Assembly: GCF_900113945.1 (NCBI RefSeq)
Contig: NZ_FORG01000013.1
Span: 58,027-122,026, forward strand
Direction: 5' to 3'
Source: Xenorhabdus mauleonii
GTDB taxonomy: Bacteria; Pseudomonadota; Gammaproteobacteria; Enterobacterales; Enterobacteriaceae
DNA: 64,000 nt
Shown piece after piece: positions 29,051-39,957 of this stretch. The position numbers were made by a program, and so were the translations under genes. Every line of letters starts with the position of its first letter. The stretch's first letter is position 1. The notes below the pieces were generated by a model. The model was not told the DNA's origin. It did not search any database and was given only the letters and a program-made list of their open reading frames with translations.

Positions 29051-30050
29051 TGGGCTTTTCCTCATCCAGAGCAGTTAAAACAGGGTTAATCAAATGTTCA
29101 ACACGCAGGGCATATTGCCCGTTTAGTGTTCCATATTGGCTGGTGAGCACAGGCACACCGTCAACATGAACAATTAGGCGTTCAGGTTTATCAATCGGCA
29201 AAACATCCCCGCGTTTGAGTTCGAGGATCTTGGACAATCGCAGCGGAATATCGGCGAAGTTCGCTACCAGCTCTAATTCTGAGTGTTGAACTTGTTTCAC
29301 CAGTATGTCTCGCCATTGGTTGTCTTCCTGACGGGCATTTTCCACCGGTGGATTGGTCAGAAGTTCGCGCAGGGGTTCAATCATGGCAAACGGAATACAG
29401 ATGTTGAATTCGCCGGTCAATGCACCAATTTCCACCTGAAACGGGGTGGTAACCACGATGTCGTTCGGGGATGTCGTGATGTTGGTGAATTTCACCTGCA
29501 TTTCTGAACGCACGTATTCCACATCTATTTTAAAAATAGAATCCCAGGCGTCACGGTAAGCGTCCAGCGCCAGTTTCAGCATCCGGTTGATGATCCGCTG
29601 CTCGGTATAAGTAAATTCCCGGCCTTCCACTTTTGTAGGGAAACGGCCATCACCGCCAAATAAGTTATCAACGGCGATATAGACCAGATTCGGCTCGAAA
29701 GCGAACAGGGCAGTTCCTCTCAATGGTTTCAGATGAACCAAGTTGAGGTTGGTTGGTACGGCCAGATTGCGGGCAAATTCGTGATAAGGCTGAATTTTGA
29801 TGGCGCCGACCGTAATATCCGGACTGCGGCGCAGCATGTTAAACAACCCCATCCTGAATTGGCGGGCAAAACGTTCATTGATGATTTCCAGTGACTGCAA
29901 ACGTTCGCGTACAACACGGCGTTGAGTATTGGGGTCGTAAGGGCGAACCTCATTCTCCCCAGACGCAGTTTGTTCCACGTCATCCGCAGAGGCACTGTCA
30001 CCATTGAGCAGAGCGTCGATCTCTGCCTGTGAAAGAATATTGTCACTCAT
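29043..30050 (-). CDS. fliM: Flagellar motor switch protein FliM
   Basis: 335 aa. The N-terminal SQAEIDALL motif is the CheY-P binding segment. A middle CheC-like domain and a C-terminal SpoA domain (LELKRGDVLPIDKP) follow. It makes the C-ring switch between clockwise and counter-clockwise rotation. It lies 5 bases after fliL and overlaps fliN. Confidence 0.98.
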   Translation of the reverse strand: MSDNILSQAEIDALLNGDSASADDVEQTASGENEVRPYDPNTQRRVVRERLQSLEIINERFARQFRMGLFNMLRRSPDITVGAIKIQPYHEFARNLAVPTNLNLVHLKPLRGTALFAFEPNLVYIAVDNLFGGDGRFPTKVEGREFTYTEQRIINRMLKLALDAYRDAWDSIFKIDVEYVRSEMQVKFTNITTSPNDIVVTTPFQVEIGALTGEFNICIPFAMIEPLRELLTNPPVENARQEDNQWRDILVKQVQHSELELVANFADIPLRLSKILELKRGDVLPIDKPERLIVHVDGVPVLTSQYGTLNGQYALRVEHLINPVLTALDEEKPNE

Positions 30051-30055
30051 TGTGA

Positions 30056-30532
30056 TTATCGCAGAATAAACGTGGTAAACAACACATCGGTGATATCTTG
30101 ATTAGGCTCACCGGGTATTAGTGTCGGGTGTAATGTCTGTTTGATTTCTGCCACTAAATGCATCTTGCCATCATCTTTTGCGAGATCAGCCGCTTTCTGG
30201 CGAGATAACAGCAGCAGCATACGGCTACGAACTTCGGGCAGATAATCATGGAAACGCTGACGGGTTTTTTCGTCAGACAGACGCAAAGTGACGCCAACAT
30301 AAAGAACACGATCGAAGTGCTCTTCGTTGTCAATCAGATTGACGGTAAAAGGCTCCAGAGTCATAAATACGGGAGTATCAATGACTTTGTTTTTTGCTGT
30401 ACTGTTATTGGCTGATTGGTTCATTGCCCACCAGCTATACCCTCCGATGGCAGCACCAAGGACAGCAATCAGTATTAACAGTATCATCCAAATTGGATTT
30501 GTGCGTTTATGCTCGTAGCTATAATCAGACAT
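30056..30532 (-). CDS. fliL: Flagellar basal-body-associated protein FliL
   Basis: 158 aa. A short cytoplasmic N-terminus, one membrane helix (about 15-37) and a periplasmic domain with MTLEPFTVNL and RSRMLLLLSRQKAADL. FliL surrounds stators and supports torque. A 217-base gap separates it from fliK. Confidence 0.96.
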   Translation of the reverse strand: MSDYSYEHKRTNPIWMILLILIAVLGAAIGGYSWWAMNQSANNSTAKNKVIDTPVFMTLEPFTVNLIDNEEHFDRVLYVGVTLRLSDEKTRQRFHDYLPEVRSRMLLLLSRQKAADLAKDDGKMHLVAEIKQTLHPTLIPGEPNQDITDVLFTTFILR

Positions 30533-30749
30533 GGACAGACAAATTCCTGTTTTCCGTTGCGGATAAGTTTCCGTGCATTCCGTGGCGGAACTCCTTATCC
30601 ATCAAAATCGATATCAATTATCCCGCGTCTTTGTTCCGGCAATGGCAGGAACAAACGGGGAAAAAACCATTAACTCACACGTTTGTTATCGGCCCGTTTT
30701 CGTTTTATTCCAGTGCATAATGAAATTAGGCGAATAATCAGGTGGATTA

Positions 30750-32174
30750 TTAAGCAAACGTATCAACACCTCCCCGGGTCGAGGCGAGTTGTTGAGGTGT
30801 CATTCTGATGGCTGATGCCGGGGCAGCCGTGATTCCGGTTGCGGCTGCCGGAGCAGGAACGCCAGCGCGGGAATCGGCATGGCTGCCGGTCTGATTATTG
30901 GCATGCTGATCTTGTTGCCAATTTCCCTGAGCATCACTGTTGACGCTGCTTTGGGCCAATTGAATGCCATTTTCCGCCAGAGCATGGCGCAAGCCCGGCA
31001 ATGCAGCTTCCAAAGCTGTACGAACATGTTGATGGGCAGAAACGAAATGTAATTGTGCCTGATTGTCTTCAACGCTCATGCGGATATGCAATGCGCCCAG
31101 CTCTTGGGGATGCAAGCGAAGTTCAGCTTGTTGCAGTCCATTTCGGTTAAAAAACAGCACATGCTGATTGAGCTGTTGCTGCCACTCTTCGCTCCCAAGG
31201 TGGGCACTGAGTAAAGGTGACGTGGTACCGTTTAACTGGAATTGCCCCACGGATTGATGCCCGCCCGAAAGCAGGGGAGCCGCTGCCGGGATCACTGGTG
31301 AGTGAATCGAGGCTGTGTCCGTTGTGGCCGCCGTTAACCCAGATGGGGTTTGCACTGCCGCCTGAAGCTGGCCCAGCTCTTTGCTGTTTAATGACGAACC
31401 GGCTAAGGATGCATTGCTTGAAGATGTTTTGTTCAAGGATGCACTTTTAGAAATGGCATTGGCTTGCAAGGCATTGGCATACTCCGCTTTATTGGCGGTG
31501 AGTTTTTCTTTTCCGCTGCCTGATTCCAAGACAGCGCTGGAGTTGCTGTCGCTGCCGGTATCTTCATCCAACTCATTAGCATTGGATTGTTCAGCAAGAT
31601 CGGCCGAAGTCAGTCTGATGTCTTTAGCGTTCTTACCCGATAACACGTCAATGGCTGCTTCTTCGCTATCCGGCAATTCGGCTGCCAATAATTCATTTTC
31701 CGTTAAGTCATCTGTAGTCACAGAAGACCCGGCAGCATTTGCATGAGAATTGACCAACCCGGCAATTTGAATGGGGATCATCGCACTTAATGCATCAGCA
31801 GACAGCAGCTCGTCATCCTTCAATACAGTAAATTCAGCTTTATCGTCCTGCGACTTGGCCCCTGCCTGCAATTTGCCGTCAGTCTTGCCGTCAATTGCAG
31901 CGTTATCTGGCGATTTCGCTGATCCACTTTCCACTGTTTTTTCATCGACAGTTTTGTTCGCGGTTGCTTTGTCAGCGGCAGATTTTCCCTCTCTCGAATG
32001 ATGGCTATCTACCTGAGTCGCCGATTTCTGCTGCATAGAGGCGGTTTCTGCATTGAGAAGTTGCCCAAATTTAGAAGAATGGTTACCGCTCACGGGATCA
32101 TGCAAAGCTGACGGATTTTTGTCCGTGCCTTTATCCGTGAATTTTAAATCAGTAGGCAAAAGAGTGAGGTTCAT
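30750..32174 (-). CDS. fliK: Flagellar hook-length control protein FliK
   Basis: 474 aa from the ATG at 32174 (MNLTLLP). The longer frame from 32318 runs through fliJ and is not credible. The N-terminal two thirds is low-complexity, Ser/Ala/Asp/Lys-rich, as expected for the ruler. The conserved C-terminal domain has LHPQELGALHIRMSVEDNQA and an AALPGLRHALAENGI stretch; it interacts with FlhB to switch export specificity. The start overlaps the fliJ stop (ATGA). Confidence 0.95.
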   Translation of the reverse strand: MNLTLLPTDLKFTDKGTDKNPSALHDPVSGNHSSKFGQLLNAETASMQQKSATQVDSHHSREGKSAADKATANKTVDEKTVESGSAKSPDNAAIDGKTDGKLQAGAKSQDDKAEFTVLKDDELLSADALSAMIPIQIAGLVNSHANAAGSSVTTDDLTENELLAAELPDSEEAAIDVLSGKNAKDIRLTSADLAEQSNANELDEDTGSDSNSSAVLESGSGKEKLTANKAEYANALQANAISKSASLNKTSSSNASLAGSSLNSKELGQLQAAVQTPSGLTAATTDTASIHSPVIPAAAPLLSGGHQSVGQFQLNGTTSPLLSAHLGSEEWQQQLNQHVLFFNRNGLQQAELRLHPQELGALHIRMSVEDNQAQLHFVSAHQHVRTALEAALPGLRHALAENGIQLAQSSVNSDAQGNWQQDQHANNQTGSHADSRAGVPAPAAATGITAAPASAIRMTPQQLASTRGGVDTFA

Positions 32175-32617
32175 TGTTTCATTCTCCGTTGTGCACCACG
32201 TTGTGCGTACTCGTCCATTTGTTTTTGCTCCATGCGATTTTGGTGTAACTTCAAAGTATGCTCCGCCCGCTGTTGCAGTGTGTCGAAAGCATTCAGACGC
32301 TGCTGTTTTTCCTGCCACTGTGACATGGCTTGCTCAAGCCGTTTTTTCCATTGTTCGAGCTGCAATTTGTGCTGTTCAATTGCCATTTCCAGCGTTTTCA
32401 TGAACTGCTGATAGTTTTGCCAAGTTGAGCAGGACATTCCGTTGCTGAGAGTGTTATTTAAACGGGTACGATATTCATCCTGATAATTCATTAACGCCGT
32501 CAGTTGTTGCTCCATTTGTTGGTGGCTTTGCCGAATTTGAGCCAGTTGCAATGCGGCTTTCTCCGCCGCATCTTGGGCAAGCTCACGCAAAGTCACTATA
32601 GGGGAGTGTTGTTGCAT
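32171..32617 (-). CDS. fliJ: Flagellar export chaperone/ATPase stalk FliJ
   Basis: 148 aa, almost wholly alpha-helical and Gln/Lys-rich, with the enterobacterial pattern YQ.EYR..LN, W.NYQQF..TLE.AI.QH and a DEYAQR end. FliJ forms the coiled-coil stalk in the FliI ATPase ring. It lies between fliI (45-base gap) and fliK. Confidence 0.95.
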   Translation of the reverse strand: MQQHSPIVTLRELAQDAAEKAALQLAQIRQSHQQMEQQLTALMNYQDEYRTRLNNTLSNGMSCSTWQNYQQFMKTLEMAIEQHKLQLEQWKKRLEQAMSQWQEKQQRLNAFDTLQQRAEHTLKLHQNRMEQKQMDEYAQRGAQRRMKQ

Positions 32618-32661
32618 GTATTTCCTCGTTATTCTCCGGAAAAATGCTCATAGGCAAAACG

Positions 32662-34026
32662 TTATGTCGGCAATAATTGTTGAAGCTGCGTACAGGCCGC
32701 GTCATATTCACTGCGCTCATCAATGCCTTGTTGCAGGAACTGGGCTATGTGAGGATAAAGTTCAATGGCTCGGTCCAACAGAGGGTCACTGCCTGCCGCA
32801 TAGGCGCCGACATTGATCAAATCCCGATTGCGCTGGTAGCTGGAAAGCAATTGTTTAAAATGCTGCACCCGGCGGTAATGGTCACTGTCAATCAGGGCGG
32901 TCATTGCACGACTGATGGAAGCTTCAATATCAATGGCCGGATAGTGGCCGGATTCAGCCAGTGAGCGCGACAGAACGATATGGCCATCCAGAATGGCCCG
33001 TGCAGAATCAGCGATGGGATCTTGCTGGTCATCACCTTCTGTCAGTACGGTATAAAATGCAGTAATTGAGCCGCCATCGCTGACTCCATTGCCCGCTCTT
33101 TCCACCAATGCCGGTAATTTGGCAAATACGGAAGGGGGATAGCCCTTGGTTGCCGGCGGCTCGCCGATAGCCAGCGCAATTTCACGTTGTGCCATGCTGT
33201 AACGGGTCAGGGAATCCATGATCAACAGAACATGTTTACCGCGATCGCGAAAATCTTCGGCAATGCGGGTGGCATAAGACGCCCCCTGCATCCGCAAGAG
33301 TGGTGAAACGTCAGCGGGGGCGGCAACGACAACGGAACGTGACAGCCCTTCAGTTCCCAAAATATTTTCGATAAAGTCTTTGACTTCCCGTCCACGCTCA
33401 CCGATAAGCCCCACGACGATAACATCTGCCTGGGTATAGCGCGCCATCATGCCGAGCAGCACACTCTTACCCACACCCGAACCGGCAAACAGTCCCATGC
33501 GTTGCCCACGACCAACGGTCAGGAGGGAATTGATGGCCCGAACGCCAACATCCAGCACATCGCTAATGGGCGTTCGTTGCAGGGGGTTGATTGGGGTGGT
33601 TGTCAGGGGAGCGCGGTAGCCTGTATCGGGTGCGGGTAAGCCATCAAGAGGGCGACCTGCGCCATCCAGAACCCGGCCAAGCAGCTCAGGCCCCAGAGGC
33701 AGACGGCGTCCGCCCCCGGCCTCTTCGCCATAAGAACGGGTATAGACGCGGGCACCCGGCACAATGCCTTCCAGCTCTTCCATTGGCATCAACAGCATTT
33801 TTTCGCCGTTGAAACCAACAACTTCGCTTTCGACTTCTTCAATGGTGTTGCCATTTTGGCGTTCGATAAAGCAAGTCGCGCCAAGCGGCATGTACAGGCC
33901 AGTGGCTTCCATCACTAAACCTGTCGCGCGGGTCAGGCGCCCGTAACGGCGCACTTTGGGCGTTTTTTCCAGACGTTTTTCCAATGAATCCAAATTTGCC
34001 AGCCAGCGTCCAAGTCTTGCTGTCAT
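32662..34026 (-). CDS. fliI: Flagellum-specific ATP synthase FliI
   Basis: 454 aa from ATG at 34026 (MTARLGRW), matching the enterobacterial MTTRL start; the longer frame from 34056 runs into fliH. Walker A GSGVGKS, the LIGERGREV segment, Walker [11 protein letters not shown] and the F1-beta-like [11 protein letters not shown] region are intact. It powers subunit unfolding and export. The stop of fliH and this ATG share one base. Confidence 0.98.
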   Translation of the reverse strand: MTARLGRWLANLDSLEKRLEKTPKVRRYGRLTRATGLVMEATGLYMPLGATCFIERQNGNTIEEVESEVVGFNGEKMLLMPMEELEGIVPGARVYTRSYGEEAGGGRRLPLGPELLGRVLDGAGRPLDGLPAPDTGYRAPLTTTPINPLQRTPISDVLDVGVRAINSLLTVGRGQRMGLFAGSGVGKSVLLGMMARYTQADVIVVGLIGERGREVKDFIENILGTEGLSRSVVVAAPADVSPLLRMQGASYATRIAEDFRDRGKHVLLIMDSLTRYSMAQREIALAIGEPPATKGYPPSVFAKLPALVERAGNGVSDGGSITAFYTVLTEGDDQQDPIADSARAILDGHIVLSRSLAESGHYPAIDIEASISRAMTALIDSDHYRRVQHFKQLLSSYQRNRDLINVGAYAAGSDPLLDRAIELYPHIAQFLQQGIDERSEYDAACTQLQQLLPT

Positions 34027-34730
34027 CACAATTCTCCTGATGCTGCCAGACGGCACATTTCGTGCCAGCGAGTGGCTAAACTGGCGTCCAAGTCACCTTC
34101 GTCTGAACTGATTTTACAGCCACCCGGATGCAATTTATTGTCCGCGATCAAACGCCAGTTATGCAGGGCCAATATTTCCCCCAGTTGTTGTTCAACCAAG
34201 GGAATATTTTGTGGATGGACACGTAATTGTGGTTTGCCACTGAACATCGGCTCTTGCTGGATAAACTCACGTATCTGGTTCAGCAGGGCAGTGCCGTCAC
34301 AGACCGCAGGCTGCCCCAGGATATGGTTGGCCGCAGTCAATGAAAGTTGCATCAAGCGTGAAGCAATCACGGTATCCAAGCCATCCATTGAATGACTGAA
34401 ATCCGCCAGTAATGCTTTCCACTTTTCGATAATAACTTGCTGCTGTTGGTTGGATTCTTGCAAGCCTTGCTCCATTCCGGCCTGTCGGCCTTCCTGAATG
34501 CCTTGCTCATAACCTTTAGCCTGACCTTCTGCAAAACCTTGCGCATGGCCGGCCAGACGAGCCTGTTCTTTCAGCTCGTCCAGCATTTTTGCCTGTTTCA
34601 AAAGAAGCTCTTGTTCAGTGGGTTCCTGTTCCTCATCCATTGAGTCCAGTTTTACCCGCAGAGTTTCCCACTGAGTCAATTCATTTGGCTGCCAAGGCTG
34701 CCAATTTCCATTATTCGACTTATCAGACAT
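34026..34730 (-). CDS. fliH: Flagellar assembly protein FliH
   Basis: 234 aa from ATG at 34730 (MSDKSNN). The central region carries the FliH GxxxG-type repeat ([17 protein letters not shown]). The C-terminal domain has [24 protein letters not shown] and [22 protein letters not shown], as in E. coli. FliH is the stator and regulator of FliI. The start overlaps the fliG stop by 8 bases. Confidence 0.96.
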   Translation of the reverse strand: MSDKSNNGNWQPWQPNELTQWETLRVKLDSMDEEQEPTEQELLLKQAKMLDELKEQARLAGHAQGFAEGQAKGYEQGIQEGRQAGMEQGLQESNQQQQVIIEKWKALLADFSHSMDGLDTVIASRLMQLSLTAANHILGQPAVCDGTALLNQIREFIQQEPMFSGKPQLRVHPQNIPLVEQQLGEILALHNWRLIADNKLHPGGCKISSDEGDLDASLATRWHEMCRLAASGEL

Positions 34731-35715
34731 AGGTATCGTCACCACCATTCAGGATCATTTCGCCGCTTTCCGCCAAGCGACGCACCACAAGCAGGATGGC
34801 TTTCTGTTCTGCTTCCACCTGAGACATACGCACAGGGCCACGGCTTGCCAAATCATCACGCATGATTTCAGCAGCACGCTGCGACATATTGTTGAGGAAG
34901 TGATCGCGCAATGCCTGATCGCAACCCTTCAATGCAATAAGCAGGGAATCGGTGGTAATTTCTTGCAGCAGGCGTTGAATGCTGCGATCGTCCACACCGA
35001 TAAGGTTTTCGAACAGGAACATTTCATCAATAATTTTCTGAGCCAATTCGCCATCGTAAATACGAACAGCATCAATGACACTCTCTTCCTGCTGACTTTT
35101 CATCAAGTTAATGATTTCTGCCGCAGTACGAACACCACCCATTTTGCTGCGTTTCAGGTTTTGGCCATCCAACAGGTTATTCAGTACTTCCGTCAGTTCA
35201 GCCAGAGCGGCAGGCTGTACACCGCCAAAGGTGGCAATACGCAGCATGACATCATTACGCAGGCGATCATCGAACAAGGCCAGAATATCGGCAGCCTGAC
35301 CACGGTTCAGGTGAACCAGAATGGTCGCGATGATCTGCGGATGTTCATCGCGGATCATATCTGCTGCCATTTGTGGTTCCATAAAGTTGAGGGTCTCGAT
35401 GCCTGTCGTGGTATCACGGGATTCAAGGATATCCTCAAGCAGGCTGGAAGCCCTTTCTTCACCCAAGGCCTTAACAAGTACACTGCGCAGGTAATCATTG
35501 GCGTTGATGCTGAGGGCAGCATACTGCCCCGCATCTTCTTCAAACTCCGCCAGTACTTCAACCAGTTGCTGGTTTGAGACTTGTCTCATCCCCGCCATTG
35601 CAATACTCAACTGTTGCACTTCCCGGGAATTCAGGTGCTTGAACACCTCGGCCGCCTGATCTTCTCCCAGGGTCATTAACATGACGGCACTTCTTTCTGT
35701 TCCGGTCAGGCTCAT
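34723..35715 (-). CDS. fliG: Flagellar motor switch protein FliG
   Basis: 330 aa, the E. coli length within a residue. N-terminal FliF-binding domain ([20 protein letters not shown]), EHPQ motif in the middle domain ([10 protein letters not shown]), C-terminal torque helix with the charged residues that meet MotA ([18 protein letters not shown]). It overlaps fliF by 4 bases. Confidence 0.98.
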   Translation of the reverse strand: MSLTGTERSAVMLMTLGEDQAAEVFKHLNSREVQQLSIAMAGMRQVSNQQLVEVLAEFEEDAGQYAALSINANDYLRSVLVKALGEERASSLLEDILESRDTTTGIETLNFMEPQMAADMIRDEHPQIIATILVHLNRGQAADILALFDDRLRNDVMLRIATFGGVQPAALAELTEVLNNLLDGQNLKRSKMGGVRTAAEIINLMKSQQEESVIDAVRIYDGELAQKIIDEMFLFENLIGVDDRSIQRLLQEITTDSLLIALKGCDQALRDHFLNNMSQRAAEIMRDDLASRGPVRMSQVEAEQKAILLVVRRLAESGEMILNGGDDTYV

Positions 35716-37409
35716 TGTTCGTTACTCATCCATTGACGGATCACCAGCGCGACGACGCGAGGATCTTTTTCTGCAAGTTCACGGATACGCTGGCTTTGAA
35801 GTTCAGCATTGACTCGTTGGCGAGCCATCTTACGGCGCATTTTTTCGTCCATTTCAGCATTGTTTTCTGTCTGCTGTTTCTGCTGATTTTTCTGCGCGTC
35901 CAGGGCGGCTTTTTCCGCAGCACGTTTTCTGGCTATTTGCGGAACGATCATCTTACGCCACAGCAGCCATGCAACCAGTGCCAACAGCAACCAACGACCC
36001 GCATCCCACAGTTTTTCCAACAGAACAGGGTGCTGCCAGATTGGCAGGGTTTCTATGACTTCGCTGGTGTTATTGAACGGCGTATTCACCACGTTCAGGC
36101 TGTCGCCACGCGCAGTAGAGAAGCCCATTGCTTCACGGGTCAATGCTTCTATCTGTGTCAATTGTTCTGGTGTCAGCGCTTTTGTTTCAGGGCCATTTTC
36201 TCCCTGAATTGAGGCATAGTTGATAACAACAGCAACCGAAAGACGTTCTACCGCGCCAGCTTGTAACTGAGTATGGCGAATGGTGCGATCCACTTCATAG
36301 TTAGTGGTTTCATCATAACGGTTGTTGCGATTGTTGCTCACCATGCGCTCATAGCTATTGTTTCTCGCATTGCGCGGCTGATCAGATTTTTCGTTACCGT
36401 TTTCTTTGGCGTTAGGTTTTTCAATCGGGGCGCTTGGCGCAGCACTTGGTTGGTTCGACAATGCGCCGGGGACACCGCCCACCAATGGCCCGCCACTTTG
36501 CTCGCTGGAACTGCTTTGCTTAGAGCGGACGGCAGCCTGATTGGGTGGCTGGTTAGGTTTGTATTCTTCCGCGGTTTCTTCACGACGGGAGAAATCAATC
36601 TGGGCTGTTACCTGAGCATGTACATTGCCACGACCGACAACAGGAGCCAGAATAGTTTCAATGCGATGCTGGAAACGATTTTCCACTTCCTGCGTATATT
36701 TCAACTGGGTGGTATTCAAATCGCGGCCCGTGGAATCGGCTTGTGTCAGCAAGCGTCCTGATTGATCCACAATCGTGACGTTACCGGCCGGCAAACCGGC
36801 AACACTGCTTGAAACCATATGCACAATGGCATTGATTTGTCCTTCATCCAGAACACGGCCTTGCAGTAATCCGACAGTGACGGAGGCGGATGGCGATTTC
36901 TGTTCGCGAACGAACAAAGAAGGCTTAGGCATGGCCAGATGAACGCGGGCGGTTTGAACAGGGCCGAGAGATTCGACTGTACGCGCCAGCTCGCCTTCCA
37001 GTGCTCGCTGATAGTTTACCTGTTCACTGAATTGGCTGATGCCGAACTTTTCTTTATCCAGTAGTTCAAATCCGGCAGCTCCCCCTTTAGGCAGTCCCTG
37101 TTGCGCCAGTTTCAGCCGGGTTTCATGTACCTTATCGGTAGGTATCATGATGGCAGCACCATTTTCGGCAAAACGGTAAGGAACATTCATTTGGGTTAAT
37201 TGCGTGACGATTTCACCGCCATCCTTATCACTCAGATTGCTGTAAAGCACCCGATAATCGGGGCTGCGCATCCAGAGGAATAGGGCGACGACGATAGCGA
37301 TGGCAGCAGAGCCAGCAACTAATAACGGAACTTTTGGATCAGCTTTTATCCTGCTGATAATAGCGCTGAAACCTTTATTTTGGTTTTCAACGTCGTTTGT
37401 TGCACTCAT
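35712..37409 (-). CDS. fliF: Flagellar MS-ring protein FliF
   Basis: 565 aa. Two membrane helices (about 30-48 and 455-475) enclose the periplasmic ring-building motifs ([34 protein letters not shown]). The C-terminal tail ([14 protein letters not shown]) binds FliG. An Asn/Ser-rich insert at about 295-350 is typical of the variable loop. First gene of the minus-strand operon; fliE is divergent. Confidence 0.98.
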   Translation of the reverse strand: MSATNDVENQNKGFSAIISRIKADPKVPLLVAGSAAIAIVVALFLWMRSPDYRVLYSNLSDKDGGEIVTQLTQMNVPYRFAENGAAIMIPTDKVHETRLKLAQQGLPKGGAAGFELLDKEKFGISQFSEQVNYQRALEGELARTVESLGPVQTARVHLAMPKPSLFVREQKSPSASVTVGLLQGRVLDEGQINAIVHMVSSSVAGLPAGNVTIVDQSGRLLTQADSTGRDLNTTQLKYTQEVENRFQHRIETILAPVVGRGNVHAQVTAQIDFSRREETAEEYKPNQPPNQAAVRSKQSSSSEQSGGPLVGGVPGALSNQPSAAPSAPIEKPNAKENGNEKSDQPRNARNNSYERMVSNNRNNRYDETTNYEVDRTIRHTQLQAGAVERLSVAVVINYASIQGENGPETKALTPEQLTQIEALTREAMGFSTARGDSLNVVNTPFNNTSEVIETLPIWQHPVLLEKLWDAGRWLLLALVAWLLWRKMIVPQIARKRAAEKAALDAQKNQQKQQTENNAEMDEKMRRKMARQRVNAELQSQRIRELAEKDPRVVALVIRQWMSNEQ

Positions 37410-37692
37410 AGACGATCCTTGCCTTGCTGGTCAACATGAATACTAAAAGCGTGGCGTAACAAAACAGACTCCCCATACGCAAGCGAAAAGATTCTTCCTA
37501 TTATTAATTCCATCATTATTCGCTGTTAACACCTCTTTTAATGGCACAATAAGCTTTGAATTTTTACTTCAATTAGCCGCTTTAGTTTGGAGGGGCTATG
37601 TTACGGTGGCAGCGTGGAAAACTGCCAACCAGCCCACGGCTAATATGGCACTTAATCACGTAATCAATAGGGTGATTTAACGCGAGGTTTTT
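37410..37692. promoter_or_regulatory. Divergent fliF/fliE control region with a possible FlhDC half-site
   Basis: In enterobacteria this spacer carries class II promoters switched on by FlhD4C2. A string AATGGCACAATAAGC at 37540-37554 resembles one FlhDC half-site (AATGGC-AAATA-GC). A convincing inverted partner upstream is not seen, so this is a candidate only. Confidence 0.4.
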
Positions 37693-38004
37693 ATGTCAAT
37701 TCAGGCAATTGAAGGTGTACTGCAACAAATGCAGGTTCAGGCATTACAGGCAGCCAATACGGCCAAGCCGATGCCGGTAAAGGGCGGATTTGCCAGCCAA
37801 CTGACCACGGCTGTCGAAAAAATAAACCAAACTCGCTTGAGTGCAACCAAGCAGGCACAGGATTTCACGCTGGGAGTACCGGGGGTGGAACTCAATGATG
37901 TGATGGTGAATATGCAAAAGTCGAGTATTTCTCTGCAAATGGGAATTCAAGTCAGGAATAAACTGGTCAGTGCCTACCACGAAATTATGAACATGCAGGT
38001 TTGA
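37693..38004 (+). CDS. fliE: Flagellar MS-ring/rod adaptor FliE
   Basis: 103 aa. Starts MSIQAIEGVLQQMQ and ends LVSAYHEIMNMQV like E. coli FliE (104 aa). It joins the MS ring to the proximal rod and is needed for export. A GCGAGG ribosome site lies 8 bases upstream. Only ~30 bases after its stop a phage integrase relic begins. Confidence 0.97.
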   Translation: MSIQAIEGVLQQMQVQALQAANTAKPMPVKGGFASQLTTAVEKINQTRLSATKQAQDFTLGVPGVELNDVMVNMQKSSISLQMGIQVRNKLVSAYHEIMNMQV

Positions 38005-38036
38005 TTGATAAATATAACTTTATATCTTGGTATTGA

Positions 38037-38393
38037 TTAATTGGGGCACATTTGGGGCCTGGCGAACTTCTCATTCAACAATTTAACTTGGTCATCGCTG
38101 TTTTCGGTCATCCATGCACCATACACATTATGAACCATTTGAGATGATACATGCCCCATCTGGCCTGCAATAAATAAGGGTTGGCATCAACAAGCACAGA
38201 TATGTCGTGTCTGGTATGATTTTTTGAGTCTAACCCCGCTCACTTTATTAAAGCCTTCCAAATTTGCTTGAATCCAATGGATGAATAAAATTAAGTTTTT
38301 ATCATTACAGCCGGATTGTCTCTCACTGTCGAAATATTTATAGTTATAGAATTCAATTATTCGGGATAACCGAATATGTGAAACTTTTATCAA
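38037..38393 (-). pseudogene. Relic of a phage-type tyrosine integrase (C-terminal part)
   Basis: The minus strand encodes SYQTRHICAC (the His/Arg region of the catalytic domain), then an in-frame TGA, then FIAGQMGHVSSQMVHNVYGAWM, which holds the GH and the nucleophile Tyr of phage integrases, ending KFARPQMCPN and TAA. The reading frame continues in phase across the TGA, with a few codons apparently lost near it. The N-terminal half is missing; a 68-codon open frame from 38393 covers the first part. This shows a former mobile element inserted next to fliE. Confidence 0.7.
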
Positions 38394-38425
38394 ATGACCA
38401 TCGACAAGTATTATAAGGATTTAAT

Positions 38426-38638
38426 ATGTCTCAATTAGAAAAATTACCACTCGGTGATAAAACACCTCTCGTATTCATCTTGGGTGGGATATTTTTGCTT
38501 GTATCATCGATTTTTCAGTGGATGACATCTGACATCGGGGCGGACTGGCTATATAACTCAGTTGAAAGTTTACTGGCTATCTATTTTGTCTCTGTTGGGA
38601 TCAGACTACGTAAAAAATATCAAAGCAATAACGAGTAA
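38426..38638 (+). CDS. Small two-helix membrane protein, unknown
   Basis: 70 aa with two hydrophobic segments (about 13-32 and 45-60) and a basic end. An AAGGA ribosome site lies 8 bases before the ATG. I recognise no family. It lies in the accessory stretch after the integrase relic and may be cargo of the lost element. Confidence 0.55.
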   Translation: MSQLEKLPLGDKTPLVFILGGIFLLVSSIFQWMTSDIGADWLYNSVESLLAIYFVSVGIRLRKKYQSNNE

Positions 38639-39490
38639 GTTTCAATTACCCGGAACTGCCGGATATTACGACCCGATACGAAAAAAATTCGTGAGTGCGA
38701 AGTTAGGGGATTCATGGGGTAGTCGAAGCCAGGAATCTCATGGCCGGAAGATTCGGTATGGAATCGGGCATAGGGAAGCGGATGATATCAAATCCAATCC
38801 GTAACTTTCTACGGGTTGGAGTTCTTCTTACTGTATTCTTTTTGTTTCGTCAGTTTGCCATGATAAAACATTGCGTTCAGAATCTACTTTATGTAAATCA
38901 TGAATATAAAAATATAATTAATTCAATTATTTTTTCGGATAATGTATTATTAACTTATTGTACTTAAAAAATATTTTCACAAAATAATAGATTGATAATA
39001 TAACAACAATATTGGATTGTTGAATTTAATTCTGCGCAATGTATTCATATTATGAATATATTTTGGATGATTTAGATAATTCCCATAAAGATAGCGATAA
39101 AGTATAAATCAGAAAAATTTAGTTTCACTTTGGGTGGTTTTATTGCAACGACTTAATTTAAATTTCAGATTAATATTTTGTTGGTATTTTTTATTTTTAT
39201 ATTAAGTATTGAATTTAATGCATATAACCATTTTCTTATTATGGTTAATTAACACCAAAAAATGTTAGATATTTTTGACATGAGCGAAATAAAAAAATAT
39301 CATTTTTGTCGGATTCAGGACCACAACCACAATTACAAAAATATTGCTTTATATAAAGCAAGTATCAATAAAACTTAAATTTAACAATGCCAAGTTGGTG
39401 GAAAATTTAATATCCGGAAAAAAGGAAACTAATCCAGCCTCGTGTGGTGGACTCTTGGACATCTTGGCGCTTTACTCAGGGAATTTCGAA
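38639..39490. other. Intergenic stretch, very AT-rich after 38830
   Basis: About 850 bases. 38640-38815 is less AT-rich than the rest and open in one plus-strand frame (…GYYDPIRKKFVSAKLGDS…), perhaps a gene remnant, but it has no start of its own. From 38830 on the sequence is very AT-rich with no recognisable gene. Confidence 0.45.
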
Positions 39491-39835
39491 ATGAAAGCAT
39501 TAGCTATTATTGCGCTTATATTTGCCGCGCTATCCATATTTATCCCAGTAGGAGGGGTATTTATCGCGATGTTCTGTAGTGTTTTGGCGCTTATTGCATT
39601 TTATAAGAACCCGACATTGTCAGGTATCACTTTCGGAATTAACATCATTAATACGGCTTTTCTGTCACCAAGTATTGTAGCTACCGCTGCTTCAATGCTA
39701 AATGAAGGTGATGATGGCCTTGGGCTGTATGGCGTTTATGTTGGTTTCCATGTTGTTCTTTTCGTTCTGGCAATTATTCTCTCAGTCATTCTGAAGAAAA
39801 AAGCACAGAAGAAATCAGACGAAACAGCTGCGTGA
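39491..39835 (+). CDS. Small multi-pass membrane protein, unknown
   Basis: 114 aa from the ATG at 39491, chosen because an AGGGA ribosome site lies 8 bases upstream and the protein then starts directly in a hydrophobic helix (MKALAIIALIFAAL). The upstream extension to 39344 has no membrane character and no ribosome site. Three to four helices are visible, with a KKKAQKKSDE basic tail. No family recognised; DUF4190-like small membrane proteins look similar. Confidence 0.6.
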   Translation: MKALAIIALIFAALSIFIPVGGVFIAMFCSVLALIAFYKNPTLSGITFGINIINTAFLSPSIVATAASMLNEGDDGLGLYGVYVGFHVVLFVLAIILSVILKKKAQKKSDETAA

Positions 39836-39957
39836 TAATCAAAAACTGATATAACAGTGGTATAAGAAAAAATTAATAACATTTATCGTATTGTACGATA
39901 TTTATATGTTATGCATTTCCGCGTTGATTAATTAAATTGATATAAATGAGTATTTAA

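Noticed and set aside
31381..32001. Plus-strand frames of 76-121 codons opposite fliK
   Set aside because: They are shadows of the low-complexity Ser/Ala/Asp-rich fliK coding sequence.
32175..32318. N-terminal extension of FliK from 32318
   Set aside because: It lies inside fliJ in another frame; MNLTLLP at 32174 gives the standard ATGA coupling.
34027..34056. N-terminal extension of FliI from 34056 (and similar ones for FliN, FliH, FliT)
   Set aside because: The extra residues overlap the upstream genes and are absent from enterobacterial homologues; the internal ATGs match known starts.
38562..38804. 80-codon plus-strand frame overlapping the 70-aa membrane protein gene
   Set aside because: It begins inside that gene and has no own start signal; at most its second half is a gene remnant.
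39344..39490. Upstream 49 codons of the small membrane protein at 39491
   Set aside because: No ribosome site, no hydrophobic character; an AGGGA lies correctly before the internal ATG.
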